A stretch of 10,777 nucleotides of DNA from contig JAUYDP010000415.1 in NCBI GenBank assembly GCA_030691805.1, positions 1 to 10,777 on the forward strand, written 5' to 3'. Positions within the stretch are counted from its first letter, which is position 1, and every line of letters begins with the position of its first letter. Source of the stretch: Dehalococcoidia bacterium. GTDB taxonomy: Bacteria > Chloroflexota > Dehalococcoidia > JAUYDP01. Under the pieces are notes generated by a model. The model did no database searches. It was not told the DNA's origin and was given only the letters and a program-made list of their open reading frames with translations. Position numbers and translations under genes: made by a program. Of the stretch, positions 1 through 6,283 are shown piece after piece.

Positions 1-1
1 G

Positions 2-205
2 GACTACGAAAAAGCGACCGGCTATTTCCAGAGGGCCGTGGAACTGACCCCCAATAATCCCACCAGGCTTGCCGCTCTGGGATGGAGCCTCTTCAATCTT
101 CAACGTTACCGGGAGGCGCGCACCGCCTTTGAGAAAGCCTCCCAGATTGACCCTGCATTAGCCCTGGCCAAAGAGGGCCTGGCAGCCACAGAGGGTAAGC
201 AATAG
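2..205 (+). CDS. TPR-repeat protein, C-terminal fragment
   Basis: The reading frame is open from base 2 to a TAG at 203-205 and gives 67 residues; the start lies outside the window. It begins DYEKATGYFQRAVELTPNNP and continues with a unit containing YREARTAFEKASQIDPALA. These are two tetratricopeptide repeats, recognisable by the A-x-x-x-F/Y-x-x-A spacing and the closing D/N-P turns. TPR arrays form helical scaffolds for protein-protein contacts, so the fragment shows the fold but not the partner or pathway. The protein ends soon after the last repeat (EGLAATEGKQ). The next gene has its own promoter 9 bp downstream of the stop, so the two are probably separate transcription units, although no hairpin terminator is visible between them. 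Confidence 0.8.
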   Translation, partial: DYEKATGYFQRAVELTPNNPTRLAALGWSLFNLQRYREARTAFEKASQIDPALALAKEGLAATEGKQ

Positions 206-213
206 CGTTTATG

Positions 214-242
214 TTGCTTTTTGGCTCCTCCGCCTATATAAT
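214..242 (+). promoter_or_regulatory. sigma70-type promoter for the S1-clpC-radA cluster
   Basis: TTGCTT (214-219) and a perfect TATAAT (237-242) are separated by 17 bp. Transcription would start near 249, leaving a leader of about 30 nt before the ATG at 280. The leader carries a weak Shine-Dalgarno-like GAGGT (264-268). No CIRCE element or CtsR-type heptad repeat is visible around it, so classical heat-shock repression is not supported. Confidence 0.7.
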
Positions 243-279
243 AAGTTTGAACGTCGGGCTATAGAGGTTTGGAAAGCCA

Positions 280-1449
280 ATGGAAAGTATGGGTGAATAC
301 CTGGACGCTCAGGATCAGTCCTTCCACAGCCCCCGCCGTGGAGAGGTGGTCACGGGTATAGTAGTGTCCAAATCAAAGGACGGGATCCTGGTTGACATCG
401 GGTCCAAGTACGAAGGGATCATCCCCGAATCGGACCTGGCTGGGCTGGAACCGGAATATGTCGAATCCATAAGTGTGGGGGATGAGATACCCGTTTACAT
501 AGTGCGTCCAGATAGCCCTGACGGCTCTGTACTTCTCTCCCTTCGTCGTGGCGCGGCGGAGAAGGAATGGCAAACGCTGGGCGAGCTGTTCAAGGACGGA
601 GAGATTTTCGAGGGCAAAGTCATAGGCCGCAACAAAGGGGGATTGATTGTAGGCTTCGAGGGCATCCGTGGCTTCGTTCCACTATCGCAGATTGCCAGCT
701 TGTCTCAACCCAGCGGCAACGGCTCGGTAGACGACCGGCTGGAAGAGTTGGTAGGCAAGATGATCTGGCTCAAGATCATCGAGATGAATCGCCGGCAGAA
801 CCGGCTCATCCTGTCGGAGAGACTAGCCCTTCACAACTGGCGAAGGCAGCAGAAAGAGCGCCTGGTGCAAGAGATACAGGCAGGGCAGACTGTTCACGGC
901 AGGGTCAGCAGCCTTTGTGATTTCGGGGCCTTCGTAGACCTCGGAGGCGCCGACGGTCTGGTGCCACTATCCGAGCTATCCTGGGGTCGTGTGAAGCATC
1001 CTAAGGAAGTGCTCCAGGTGGGCGACGAGGTTGATATTTTCGTGCTCAACGTGGACCAGGAGGCAAAGAGGATCGCCCTGAGTTTACGGCGGGCGCAGCC
1101 AAGTCCTTGGGATAATATCAACCAGAGATACCAGCTCGGGCAGTTAGTTCCGGCAACGGTAACGAAGCTGACAAAGTTTGGGGCCTTCGCCCGGTTGAGC
1201 GACGGACTGGAGGGGTTGATACACATCTCCGAGCTTGAAGACCGGAGGATTGGCCATCCCAAGGAAGTCATCAACGAGGGCGATGAGCTGACCCTCAAGG
1301 TAATAAGTATAGATCCCCAGAGGCAGCGCTTGGGTCTGAGCCTGAAACAGGCTCAGGAAGTCCTGGGGCGCTGGCAGGGAATGATGGAAAGCGTTGCGTC
1401 CCCCGCCAAGGTGGCAGGGAATGCCATGCCGGAATCCGATGAACAATAG
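280..1449 (+). CDS. four-domain S1 RNA-binding protein (ribosomal protein S1-like)
   Basis: 389 residues with four S1 (OB-fold) domains at about 19-90, 106-181, 201-271 and 285-357. Domains 3 and 4 carry the clearest motifs: V-x-x-L-C/T-x-FGAF followed by DGLVPLSELSW or EGLIHISELE, and closing ISIDPQRQRLGLSLK-type strands. Domain 2 is the most divergent (KGGLIVGFEGIRGFVPLSQI). Four-domain proteins of this length are the usual S1 form outside Proteobacteria and bind mRNA and single-stranded RNA at the 30S subunit or in RNA turnover. Whether this is the genome's rpsA or a paralogue cannot be told here. ATG 280 is chosen because it fits the promoter; ATG 289 is an alternative start. The gene ends 33 bp before clpC and is probably co-transcribed with it. 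The acidic tail (PESDEQ) is unstructured. Confidence 0.9.
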   Translation: MESMGEYLDAQDQSFHSPRRGEVVTGIVVSKSKDGILVDIGSKYEGIIPESDLAGLEPEYVESISVGDEIPVYIVRPDSPDGSVLLSLRRGAAEKEWQTLGELFKDGEIFEGKVIGRNKGGLIVGFEGIRGFVPLSQIASLSQPSGNGSVDDRLEELVGKMIWLKIIEMNRRQNRLILSERLALHNWRRQQKERLVQEIQAGQTVHGRVSSLCDFGAFVDLGGADGLVPLSELSWGRVKHPKEVLQVGDEVDIFVLNVDQEAKRIALSLRRAQPSPWDNINQRYQLGQLVPATVTKLTKFGAFARLSDGLEGLIHISELEDRRIGHPKEVINEGDELTLKVISIDPQRQRLGLSLKQAQEVLGRWQGMMESVASPAKVAGNAMPESDEQ

Positions 1450-1482
1450 ATAGGAGCCGCTGGCGAAGTCTGGAGGCGCAAG

Positions 1483-3945
1483 ATGGCTGATAGATTCGAC
1501 AAATTCACAGAGAGAGCGCGCAAGGTTCTGACGCTGGCCCAGGAAGAGGCCCAGCGTTTTAACCATAACTATATTGGCACAGAGCACCTCCTTCTGGGCC
1601 TCGTGCGCGAGGGCGATGGCGTTGCAGCCAAGGTGCTAGCCAACCTCGGGGTCGAGCTAAACAAGGTCCGCTCAGCAGTAGAGTTCATTATCGGGCGAGG
1701 CGACCGGACAGTGACGGGCGAGATCGGTTTGACCCCCCGAGCCAAGAAGGTCATCGAACTGGCTGTAGACGAGGCGCGCCGCCTTAGCCACCACTATATT
1801 GGCACAGAGCACCTTCTCCTGGGTTTGGTCCGCGAAGGGGAAGGCATCGCCGCAGGAGTGCTGGAAAGCCTTGGCATTAATCTCGAGAAGGTGCGGTCGG
1901 AGACCATCCGCATCCTGAGCCAGAGCAGTGTCCATGCCCATGCAGATGCTCGGACGGCCACCAAGACCCCTACCATTGACCAGTTGGGCATAGACCTTAC
2001 GGCGGCGGCCCGGGCCGGAAAGCTGGACCCTGTCGTTGGACGCGCCAAGGAGATCGAGAGGGTTATCCAGATACTAAGCCGCCGTACCAAGAATAACCCT
2101 GCCCTCATCGGCGAGCCCGGCGTGGGTAAGACCGCCATCGTGGAGGGGCTGGCCCAGCGGATCGTTCAGGGTGATGTTCCCGAGACGCTGCGCGGCAAGA
2201 GAATGCTGACCCTGGATATCGGCCTTCTGGTAGCCGGCACCAAGTACCGTGGGGAGTTCGAGGAGCGCCTGAAGAAGATAATCGAAGAGATACGCAACTC
2301 CGGCAACTGCGTTTTGTTCATAGACGAGCTACACACTATCGTCGGAGCCGGGGCTGCCGAGGGCGCCGTAGATGCCGCTAATATCCTTAAGCCCTCCCTC
2401 TCACGGGGCGAGCTACAGTGTATCGGCGCGACCACCCTTGACGAATACCGCAAGTACATCGAGCGAGATGCAGCCCTGGAGCGGAGATTCCAACCGGTGC
2501 TGGTGGAGGAACCAACCACCGAGGAGACCATCGAGATACTGCGTGGCATTAAGGAGCGATACGAGGCGCACCACCGTCTTATCATCTCCGACGAGGCTAT
2601 TAAGGCCGCCGCTGAGCTGGCAGCCCGTTATATCGCCGACCGGTTCCTACCTGATAAAGCCATAGACCTGATTGACGAGGCATCCTCTCGTGTCAGGCTC
2701 CAGCGTTCACAGGCGCCTCCAACGCTGAAGGATGCCGGCAAGGCCCTGGAGACCATCCGCCGTGAGAAAGAGGCGGCCATCTCCAACCAGCAATACGAGT
2801 ACGCGGCGGAGCTGCGTGACCGGGAATTGAAGCTCTTGGAAAAAACGGAGAAGCTGGAGTCTGGCTGGCAGGCGGCCGACCAGGAGAGCGAGCTTCCGGT
2901 AGTCACCGAAGAGAATATCGCCGAAGTGGTCAGCATGTGGACTGGCATACCCTTGACCCGTATCGCCGGCGAGGAGTCCGCCCGCCTTCTTCAGATGGAG
3001 GATGGCCTACACAAACGGGTTATAGGACAGCAAGAGGCTATTACCACCATCTCCAAGGCGGTGCGCCGGGCACGGGCCGGGCTGAAGAACCCTAAGCGGC
3101 CCATCGGCAGCTTCATCTTTCTCGGCCCAACCGGTGTTGGCAAGACCGAGTTGGTCAAGGCCCTGGCGGAGTTCCTCTTCGGCAGCGAGGATGCCCTCAT
3201 CAAGCTAGACATGTCCGAATTCATGGAACGGCATTCCGTGGCCCGTCTGGTGGGCGCGCCTCCAGGTTACATCGGATACGAGCAGGGAGGCCAGTTGACC
3301 GAGGCCGTGAGGCGCAAGTCTTACAGCGCGATACTCCTGGACGAGATCGAGAAGGCTCATCCGGACGTGTTCAACATGCTGCTCCAGATCCTTGACGACG
3401 GCCACCTGACCGACGCCAAAGGACGGAGGGTTGACTTCCGCAACACGATCATTGTCATGACCAGCAACGTGGGCGCCGAGTTGATTCGCCGCGACACCTC
3501 ACTGGGCTTCGCCATGAAGGTGGAGGAGGCGAAGGGCCAGCAGCAAGTATACGAGCGGATGAAGGAAAAAGTCCTGGCGGAGCTCAAGAAGACCTTCCGG
3601 CCGGAGTTCCTGAACCGGATAGATGGCGTGGTGGTGTTCCATGCCTTGCACAAGGATCATATCCGCCAGATCCTTGACCTGATGCTGATCCAGGTCCAGA
3701 AGGAACTTGACGCCCATGAGGTCAAGCTAGAGGTTACCGACGAAGCTAAGGACCTCCTCTGCGAGAAGGGCTACGACGAGACCTTTGGCGCCCGCCCACT
3801 CCGGCGGGTCATTCAGAACCTGGTGGAGGACCGGTTATCTGAGGGCATCCTTGAATCCCGCTTCCGGGCAGGGGACACCGTGATGATTGACCGGGAGGGA
3901 GACGACGTGGTGCTGCGTCCTCTAGTCCTCGTCGAGTCTAAGTGA
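1483..3945 (+). CDS. clpC: ATP-dependent Clp protease ATPase subunit ClpC
   Basis: 820 residues, full length for ClpC. Two ClpN repeats (about 5-70 and 80-145) are followed by AAA+ domain 1, with Walker A GEPGVGKT 210-217, Walker B VLFIDE 277-282 and arginine-finger region ALERRF 331-336. A UVR-like coiled middle segment (about 421-456, QYEYAAELRD) leads to AAA+ domain 2, with Walker A GPTGVGKT 548-555, Walker B ILLDEIEKAH 617-626 and sensor-2 GARPLRR 769-775. LGF at 673-675 sits where ClpC proteins carry the tripeptide that docks on ClpP, so it most likely works as the unfoldase of a ClpCP protease; no clpP is in the window. All catalytic motifs are intact. The start follows GGAGG (1472-1476) by 6 nt. 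The stop overlaps the radA start. The usual Firmicute partners ctsR, mcsA and mcsB are not next to it. Confidence 0.97.
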   Translation: MADRFDKFTERARKVLTLAQEEAQRFNHNYIGTEHLLLGLVREGDGVAAKVLANLGVELNKVRSAVEFIIGRGDRTVTGEIGLTPRAKKVIELAVDEARRLSHHYIGTEHLLLGLVREGEGIAAGVLESLGINLEKVRSETIRILSQSSVHAHADARTATKTPTIDQLGIDLTAAARAGKLDPVVGRAKEIERVIQILSRRTKNNPALIGEPGVGKTAIVEGLAQRIVQGDVPETLRGKRMLTLDIGLLVAGTKYRGEFEERLKKIIEEIRNSGNCVLFIDELHTIVGAGAAEGAVDAANILKPSLSRGELQCIGATTLDEYRKYIERDAALERRFQPVLVEEPTTEETIEILRGIKERYEAHHRLIISDEAIKAAAELAARYIADRFLPDKAIDLIDEASSRVRLQRSQAPPTLKDAGKALETIRREKEAAISNQQYEYAAELRDRELKLLEKTEKLESGWQAADQESELPVVTEENIAEVVSMWTGIPLTRIAGEESARLLQMEDGLHKRVIGQQEAITTISKAVRRARAGLKNPKRPIGSFIFLGPTGVGKTELVKALAEFLFGSEDALIKLDMSEFMERHSVARLVGAPPGYIGYEQGGQLTEAVRRKSYSAILLDEIEKAHPDVFNMLLQILDDGHLTDAKGRRVDFRNTIIVMTSNVGAELIRRDTSLGFAMKVEEAKGQQQVYERMKEKVLAELKKTFRPEFLNRIDGVVVFHALHKDHIRQILDLMLIQVQKELDAHEVKLEVTDEAKDLLCEKGYDETFGARPLRRVIQNLVEDRLSEGILESRFRAGDTVMIDREGDDVVLRPLVLVESK

Positions 3946-5330
3946 AGCGGTCAAAGTACGTATGTCAGGAGTGTGGTAGCGAATCGGTAAAGTGGTTGGG
4001 GCGGTGTCCTGACTGCGGAGGTTGGAACAGCTTTTACGAAATAGTGGAGAGTCCAAAGAAGGGCTCTCCACTTTCGCGTTTTGGAACCGGCCAGGCCCCG
4101 GTAAGTCTCTCCCAATTACCCAGTGAGGACTTTCAACGGGTGCCGGTGCCCATCTCGGAGTTCCACCGGGTATTGGGGGGTGGCATAGTCCCGGGATCGC
4201 TGGTGTTAATCGGGGGCGATCCCGGTATCGGCAAGTCCACCCTCCTGCTCCAACTGGCCGACGCCATAGCTGAGTCCGTTGGGTCCGTTCTCTACGTATC
4301 GGGAGAGGAGTCCCTTCCTCAGATAGGCATGAGAGCGCAACGGCTCGGCATCCACCACCCGGGAATCCACCTACTAGCCGAGGGCAGCCTTGAACAAATC
4401 GTGGCCCAGTCCGAAGCGATGCGGCCCGGCCTTCTTATCGTTGACTCCATCCAGTCGGTAGTGCTGCAGGACCTGGGATCAGCGGCCGGCACGGTGGCCC
4501 AGGTAAGGGAATGCACCCTGCGTCTAATGAACCTTGCCAAGGGGAGCAACCTGCCCGTCTTCCTGGTGGGACACGTCACCAAGGAGGGGATGATCGCCGG
4601 GCCTAAGGTTCTGGAGCACATGGTGGACACCGTACTCTACCTGGAAGGTGAGCGATACCATTCCTTCCGCATCCTCCGGGCTGTCAAGAACCGTTTCGGC
4701 TCAACCAACGAGGTGGGCATATTCGAGATGAAGGGGAAGGGCCTGGCGGAGGTGTTAGACCCCGCCCAGTCTTTCCTGGCCATGCGGCCACCGCACCCTA
4801 TCGGCTCCACCCTCACAGTGGCCATGGAGGGCGCCCGTCCCATGCTGGTGGAAATCCAGGCCCTGGCCAGCCGGACAGTCTTCGGACTTCCCAGGCGCAC
4901 CGCAAACGGGGTTGATTTCAATCGCCTGCTGATGATTTCGGCGGTGCTATCCCGGCGGGTGGGGTTAGCTCTGCACGATCAGGACATCTTCGTGAACGTG
5001 GTGGGTGGCCTAAAGATAGAGGAGCCGGCCGCCGACCTGGCCCTGGCCATAGCCATCGCCTCCAGCCGCCGCAACGCAGCCCTGGACCCAGGTATGGTCT
5101 TCCTGGGAGAGGTAGGCCTGGGGAGCGAGCTTAGGGGGGTGAGCCAGACGGAGCGGCGTCTGGCGGAGGCCCAGAGACTGGGGTTCACGTCATTCGTCGT
5201 CCCAAAGACCGGCGAGCGCCACCCAGGCCCCAACGTCCACCACATCGCCACCCTCGGCGAGGCCCTGGCCCTGGCCATTGGGCGCCGGGGGCCGGAGCCG
5301 GAAGAAGAAGAAAACCGAGAGGATGAATAA
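3942..5330 (+). CDS. radA: DNA repair protein RadA
   Basis: 462 residues. RadA is a hexameric RecA-like ATPase that promotes branch migration of recombination intermediates. Visible are the N-terminal C4 zinc finger (C8-x2-C11, C22-x2-C25), Walker A GGDPGIGKS 91-99, Walker B LLIVDS 164-169, the RadA signature KNRFG 249-253, and a C-terminal Lon-protease-like domain from about 285 (MLVEIQALAS 301-310; GLPRRTANGVD 315-325). The length is normal and no motif is missing. The GTG start (3942-3944) overlaps the clpC TGA as GTGA, pointing to translational coupling. The next residues, KRSKYVCQECG, are the expected RadA beginning. The tail is acidic (PEPEEEENREDE). A clpC-radA arrangement is known in many bacteria, so the pairing is conserved context. 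Confidence 0.96.
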   Translation: MKRSKYVCQECGSESVKWLGRCPDCGGWNSFYEIVESPKKGSPLSRFGTGQAPVSLSQLPSEDFQRVPVPISEFHRVLGGGIVPGSLVLIGGDPGIGKSTLLLQLADAIAESVGSVLYVSGEESLPQIGMRAQRLGIHHPGIHLLAEGSLEQIVAQSEAMRPGLLIVDSIQSVVLQDLGSAAGTVAQVRECTLRLMNLAKGSNLPVFLVGHVTKEGMIAGPKVLEHMVDTVLYLEGERYHSFRILRAVKNRFGSTNEVGIFEMKGKGLAEVLDPAQSFLAMRPPHPIGSTLTVAMEGARPMLVEIQALASRTVFGLPRRTANGVDFNRLLMISAVLSRRVGLALHDQDIFVNVVGGLKIEEPAADLALAIAIASSRRNAALDPGMVFLGEVGLGSELRGVSQTERRLAEAQRLGFTSFVVPKTGERHPGPNVHHIATLGEALALAIGRRGPEPEEEENREDE

Positions 5331-5347
5331 CCGCCTCCCGTAATCCG

Positions 5348-5374
5348 CAGATTTCACAGATTTCACAGATTTTT
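5348..5374 (+). repeat. three tandem 9-bp units, CAGATTTCA type
   Basis: CAGATTTCA occurs at 5348-5356 and 5357-5365, followed by a third, changed unit CAGATTTTT at 5366-5374. The array fills much of the 61-bp gap between radA and the next gene and is far more AT-rich than its surroundings. No function is evident. The terminal T6 tract has no stem before it, so it is not a standard terminator. Confidence 0.75.
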
Positions 5375-5391
5375 TACATTTAGGAGCGTCC

Positions 5392-5649
5392 ATGTCCAAC
5401 GAAGTCTCTTTGGAACTGTACAAGAAATACCAGGACCAGGTGCTTTCCTTGAGCACCGCCCGACAAAAAATGGAGGGGCAAAAAATGGTTCCGGCGCTAA
5501 CGGACAGGGAGATCGCCCATAAACTGGGTCTCAGCGAGGAGCTGGCCCGGGAGATCCGCTGCCTGGCAGAGATGGACGGCATAAACATGGGCTGGTACCC
5601 GGAAGCCGAGGAATTCAAGCGGGTGCGGGCTGGAAGGATCAAGCGTTAG
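5392..5649 (+). CDS. small helix-turn-helix-like hypothetical protein
   Basis: 85 residues, not recognised as a named family. The ATG follows AGGAG (5382-5386) by 5 nt, and the gene lies 61 bp after radA on the same strand. Residues about 35-58 (PALTDREIAHKLGLSEELAR onward) look like a helix-turn-helix, with 'D-R-E-I-A-x-x-L-G-L-S' resembling sigma-region-4 or LuxR-type recognition units. Residues 1-27 form a separate amphipathic helix, and the end is basic (FKRVRAGRIKR), consistent with nucleic-acid binding. Two A6 tracts (5465-5470 and 5480-5485) encode the KMEGQKMV linker. A second in-frame ATG with a strong Shine-Dalgarno sequence sits at 5485, so a 54-residue HTH-only form is possible. 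A DNA-binding regulator role is inferred from the motif alone. Confidence 0.7.
   Translation: MSNEVSLELYKKYQDQVLSLSTARQKMEGQKMVPALTDREIAHKLGLSEELAREIRCLAEMDGINMGWYPEAEEFKRVRAGRIKR
5472..5487 (+). promoter_or_regulatory. internal Shine-Dalgarno and in-frame ATG
   Basis: GGAGGGG (5472-5478) lies inside the small HTH gene. An ATG in the same frame begins at 5485, 8 nt after the GGAGG core. It would start a product at residue 32, right before the helix-turn-helix. Spacing and complementarity are as good as at the annotated start. Use is not proven: the purine run also encodes MEGQKM. Confidence 0.4.
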
Positions 5650-5749
5650 CATCGAGTGCGCAACAGGGTCCGCGCGACCGGCCGAAAATTGGGGAGTTGC
5701 TTTCCCGTTGGACTTATCGCATACCAGTCAGCATCTTGGGGGAGGAACC

Positions 5750-5959
5750 ATGTCCGAGACAGTGATATACACAATCGCAGACTGTCCCTACTGTAAGGCC
5801 GCAAAGGACGACTTGCGGAGCCGGGCAGTGCCTTACCGGGAGATAGACGTGGCCGGCGATGCCGGGGCGAGGGATGAGATGATTGCCCTCAGCGGTGACA
5901 ACACGGTGCCGGTCATCATTGAAGACGGCAAGGTGAGTATTGGCTACGGTGGAGGTTGA
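5750..5959 (+). CDS. glutaredoxin-like (NrdH-type) thiol-disulfide protein
   Basis: 69 residues from the ATG at 5750, which follows GGAGG (5741-5745) by 4 nt; an upstream ATG at 5708 in the same frame lacks such a site. The protein opens SETVIYTIADCPYCKAAKD, a thioredoxin-fold first strand and helix with the dithiol active site C12-P-Y-C15. The cis-proline element TVP is at 52-54 and is followed by VIIEDG and a terminal GYGGG. Family members reduce disulfides with electrons from glutathione or thioredoxin reductase, and NrdH forms feed ribonucleotide reductase. The substrate here is unknown and no nrd gene is adjacent. It is about ten residues shorter at the C-terminus than many glutaredoxins, having little of the last helix. 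It seems to be a single gene, separated by 100 bp on the left and 324 bp on the right. Confidence 0.85.
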   Translation: MSETVIYTIADCPYCKAAKDDLRSRAVPYREIDVAGDAGARDEMIALSGDNTVPVIIEDGKVSIGYGGG

Positions 5960-6088
5960 CATGTGTAAAGCCGGCCGGGCGCCGGCGCACTCCTGATGTA
6001 TCTCGAAGAATAAGGAGGGGATCTCTCAAACGCTTCCGTTCCCCCTAGATTGTTCATGGCGACTTCATTGCCTCATACCCCAAGCGGT
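5960..6088. other. intergenic spacer with one GC hairpin and no gene
   Basis: This is the left part of the 324-bp gap before accDA. GCCGGC at 5970-5975 and 5981-5986 can pair around a 5-nt loop. There is no T tract after it, so a terminator role for the glutaredoxin gene is only possible. A Shine-Dalgarno-like AAGGAGGGG lies at 6012-6020 with no convincing start codon behind it. Nothing else is recognisable. Confidence 0.4.
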
Positions 6089-6093
6089 AGAAG

Positions 6094-6194
6094 GAGACTG
6101 TTGAATTACTTCCGTAGTCGGCATCGTCCCCGATGCCGACGGTCGGGGTCAGAGACGACCCCGACTACGGGACCGGGTGTTGTTCAACAGTCTC
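6094..6194 (+). mobile_element. MITE-like hairpin element, copy 1 (101 bp)
   Basis: The ends GAGACTGTTGAA (6094-6105) and TTCAACAGTCTC (6183-6194) are a perfect 12-bp terminal inverted repeat. AGAAG lies directly outside both ends (6089-6093 and 6195-6199), as expected of a target-site duplication. Inside, CCGTA 6112-6116 pairs with TACGG 6166-6170. It encloses two perfect hairpins: stem 6117-6126/6131-6140 with a 4-nt loop, and stem 6142-6150/6157-6165 with a 6-nt loop. The whole can fold as a cloverleaf. It has no coding capacity, so it would need a transposase in trans. A second copy is at 10496-10619. Strand is set by orientation toward the downstream gene and is arbitrary. The transposase family cannot be assigned from the ends. 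Confidence 0.8.
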
Positions 6195-6204
6195 AGAAGG
6201 GGCT

Positions 6205-6233
6205 TTGTTCGTCCAGCTTGCCTGGTGTATAAT
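6205..6233 (+). promoter_or_regulatory. sigma70-type promoter for accDA
   Basis: TTGTTC (6205-6210) and a perfect TATAAT (6228-6233) are separated by 17 bp. Transcription would start near 6240 and give a leader of about 44 nt before the TTG start at 6284. The -35 box begins 11 bp after the right end of the hairpin element. Confidence 0.75.
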
Positions 6234-6283
6234 CCCTCTGGAACCCCCAAACGAATCCACGGATATGTATCAGAAGGAGCCTC

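Noticed and set aside
5353..5380. TTCACA-16 bp-TACATT as a promoter for the small HTH gene
   Set aside because: The implied transcription start near 5387 would leave the AGGAG ribosome-binding site outside the mRNA; the match comes from the AT-rich tandem repeat.
5970..5986. GCCGGC hairpin as a rho-independent terminator of the glutaredoxin gene
   Set aside because: The stem is only 6 bp and no T tract follows, so it is listed only as a feature of the spacer.
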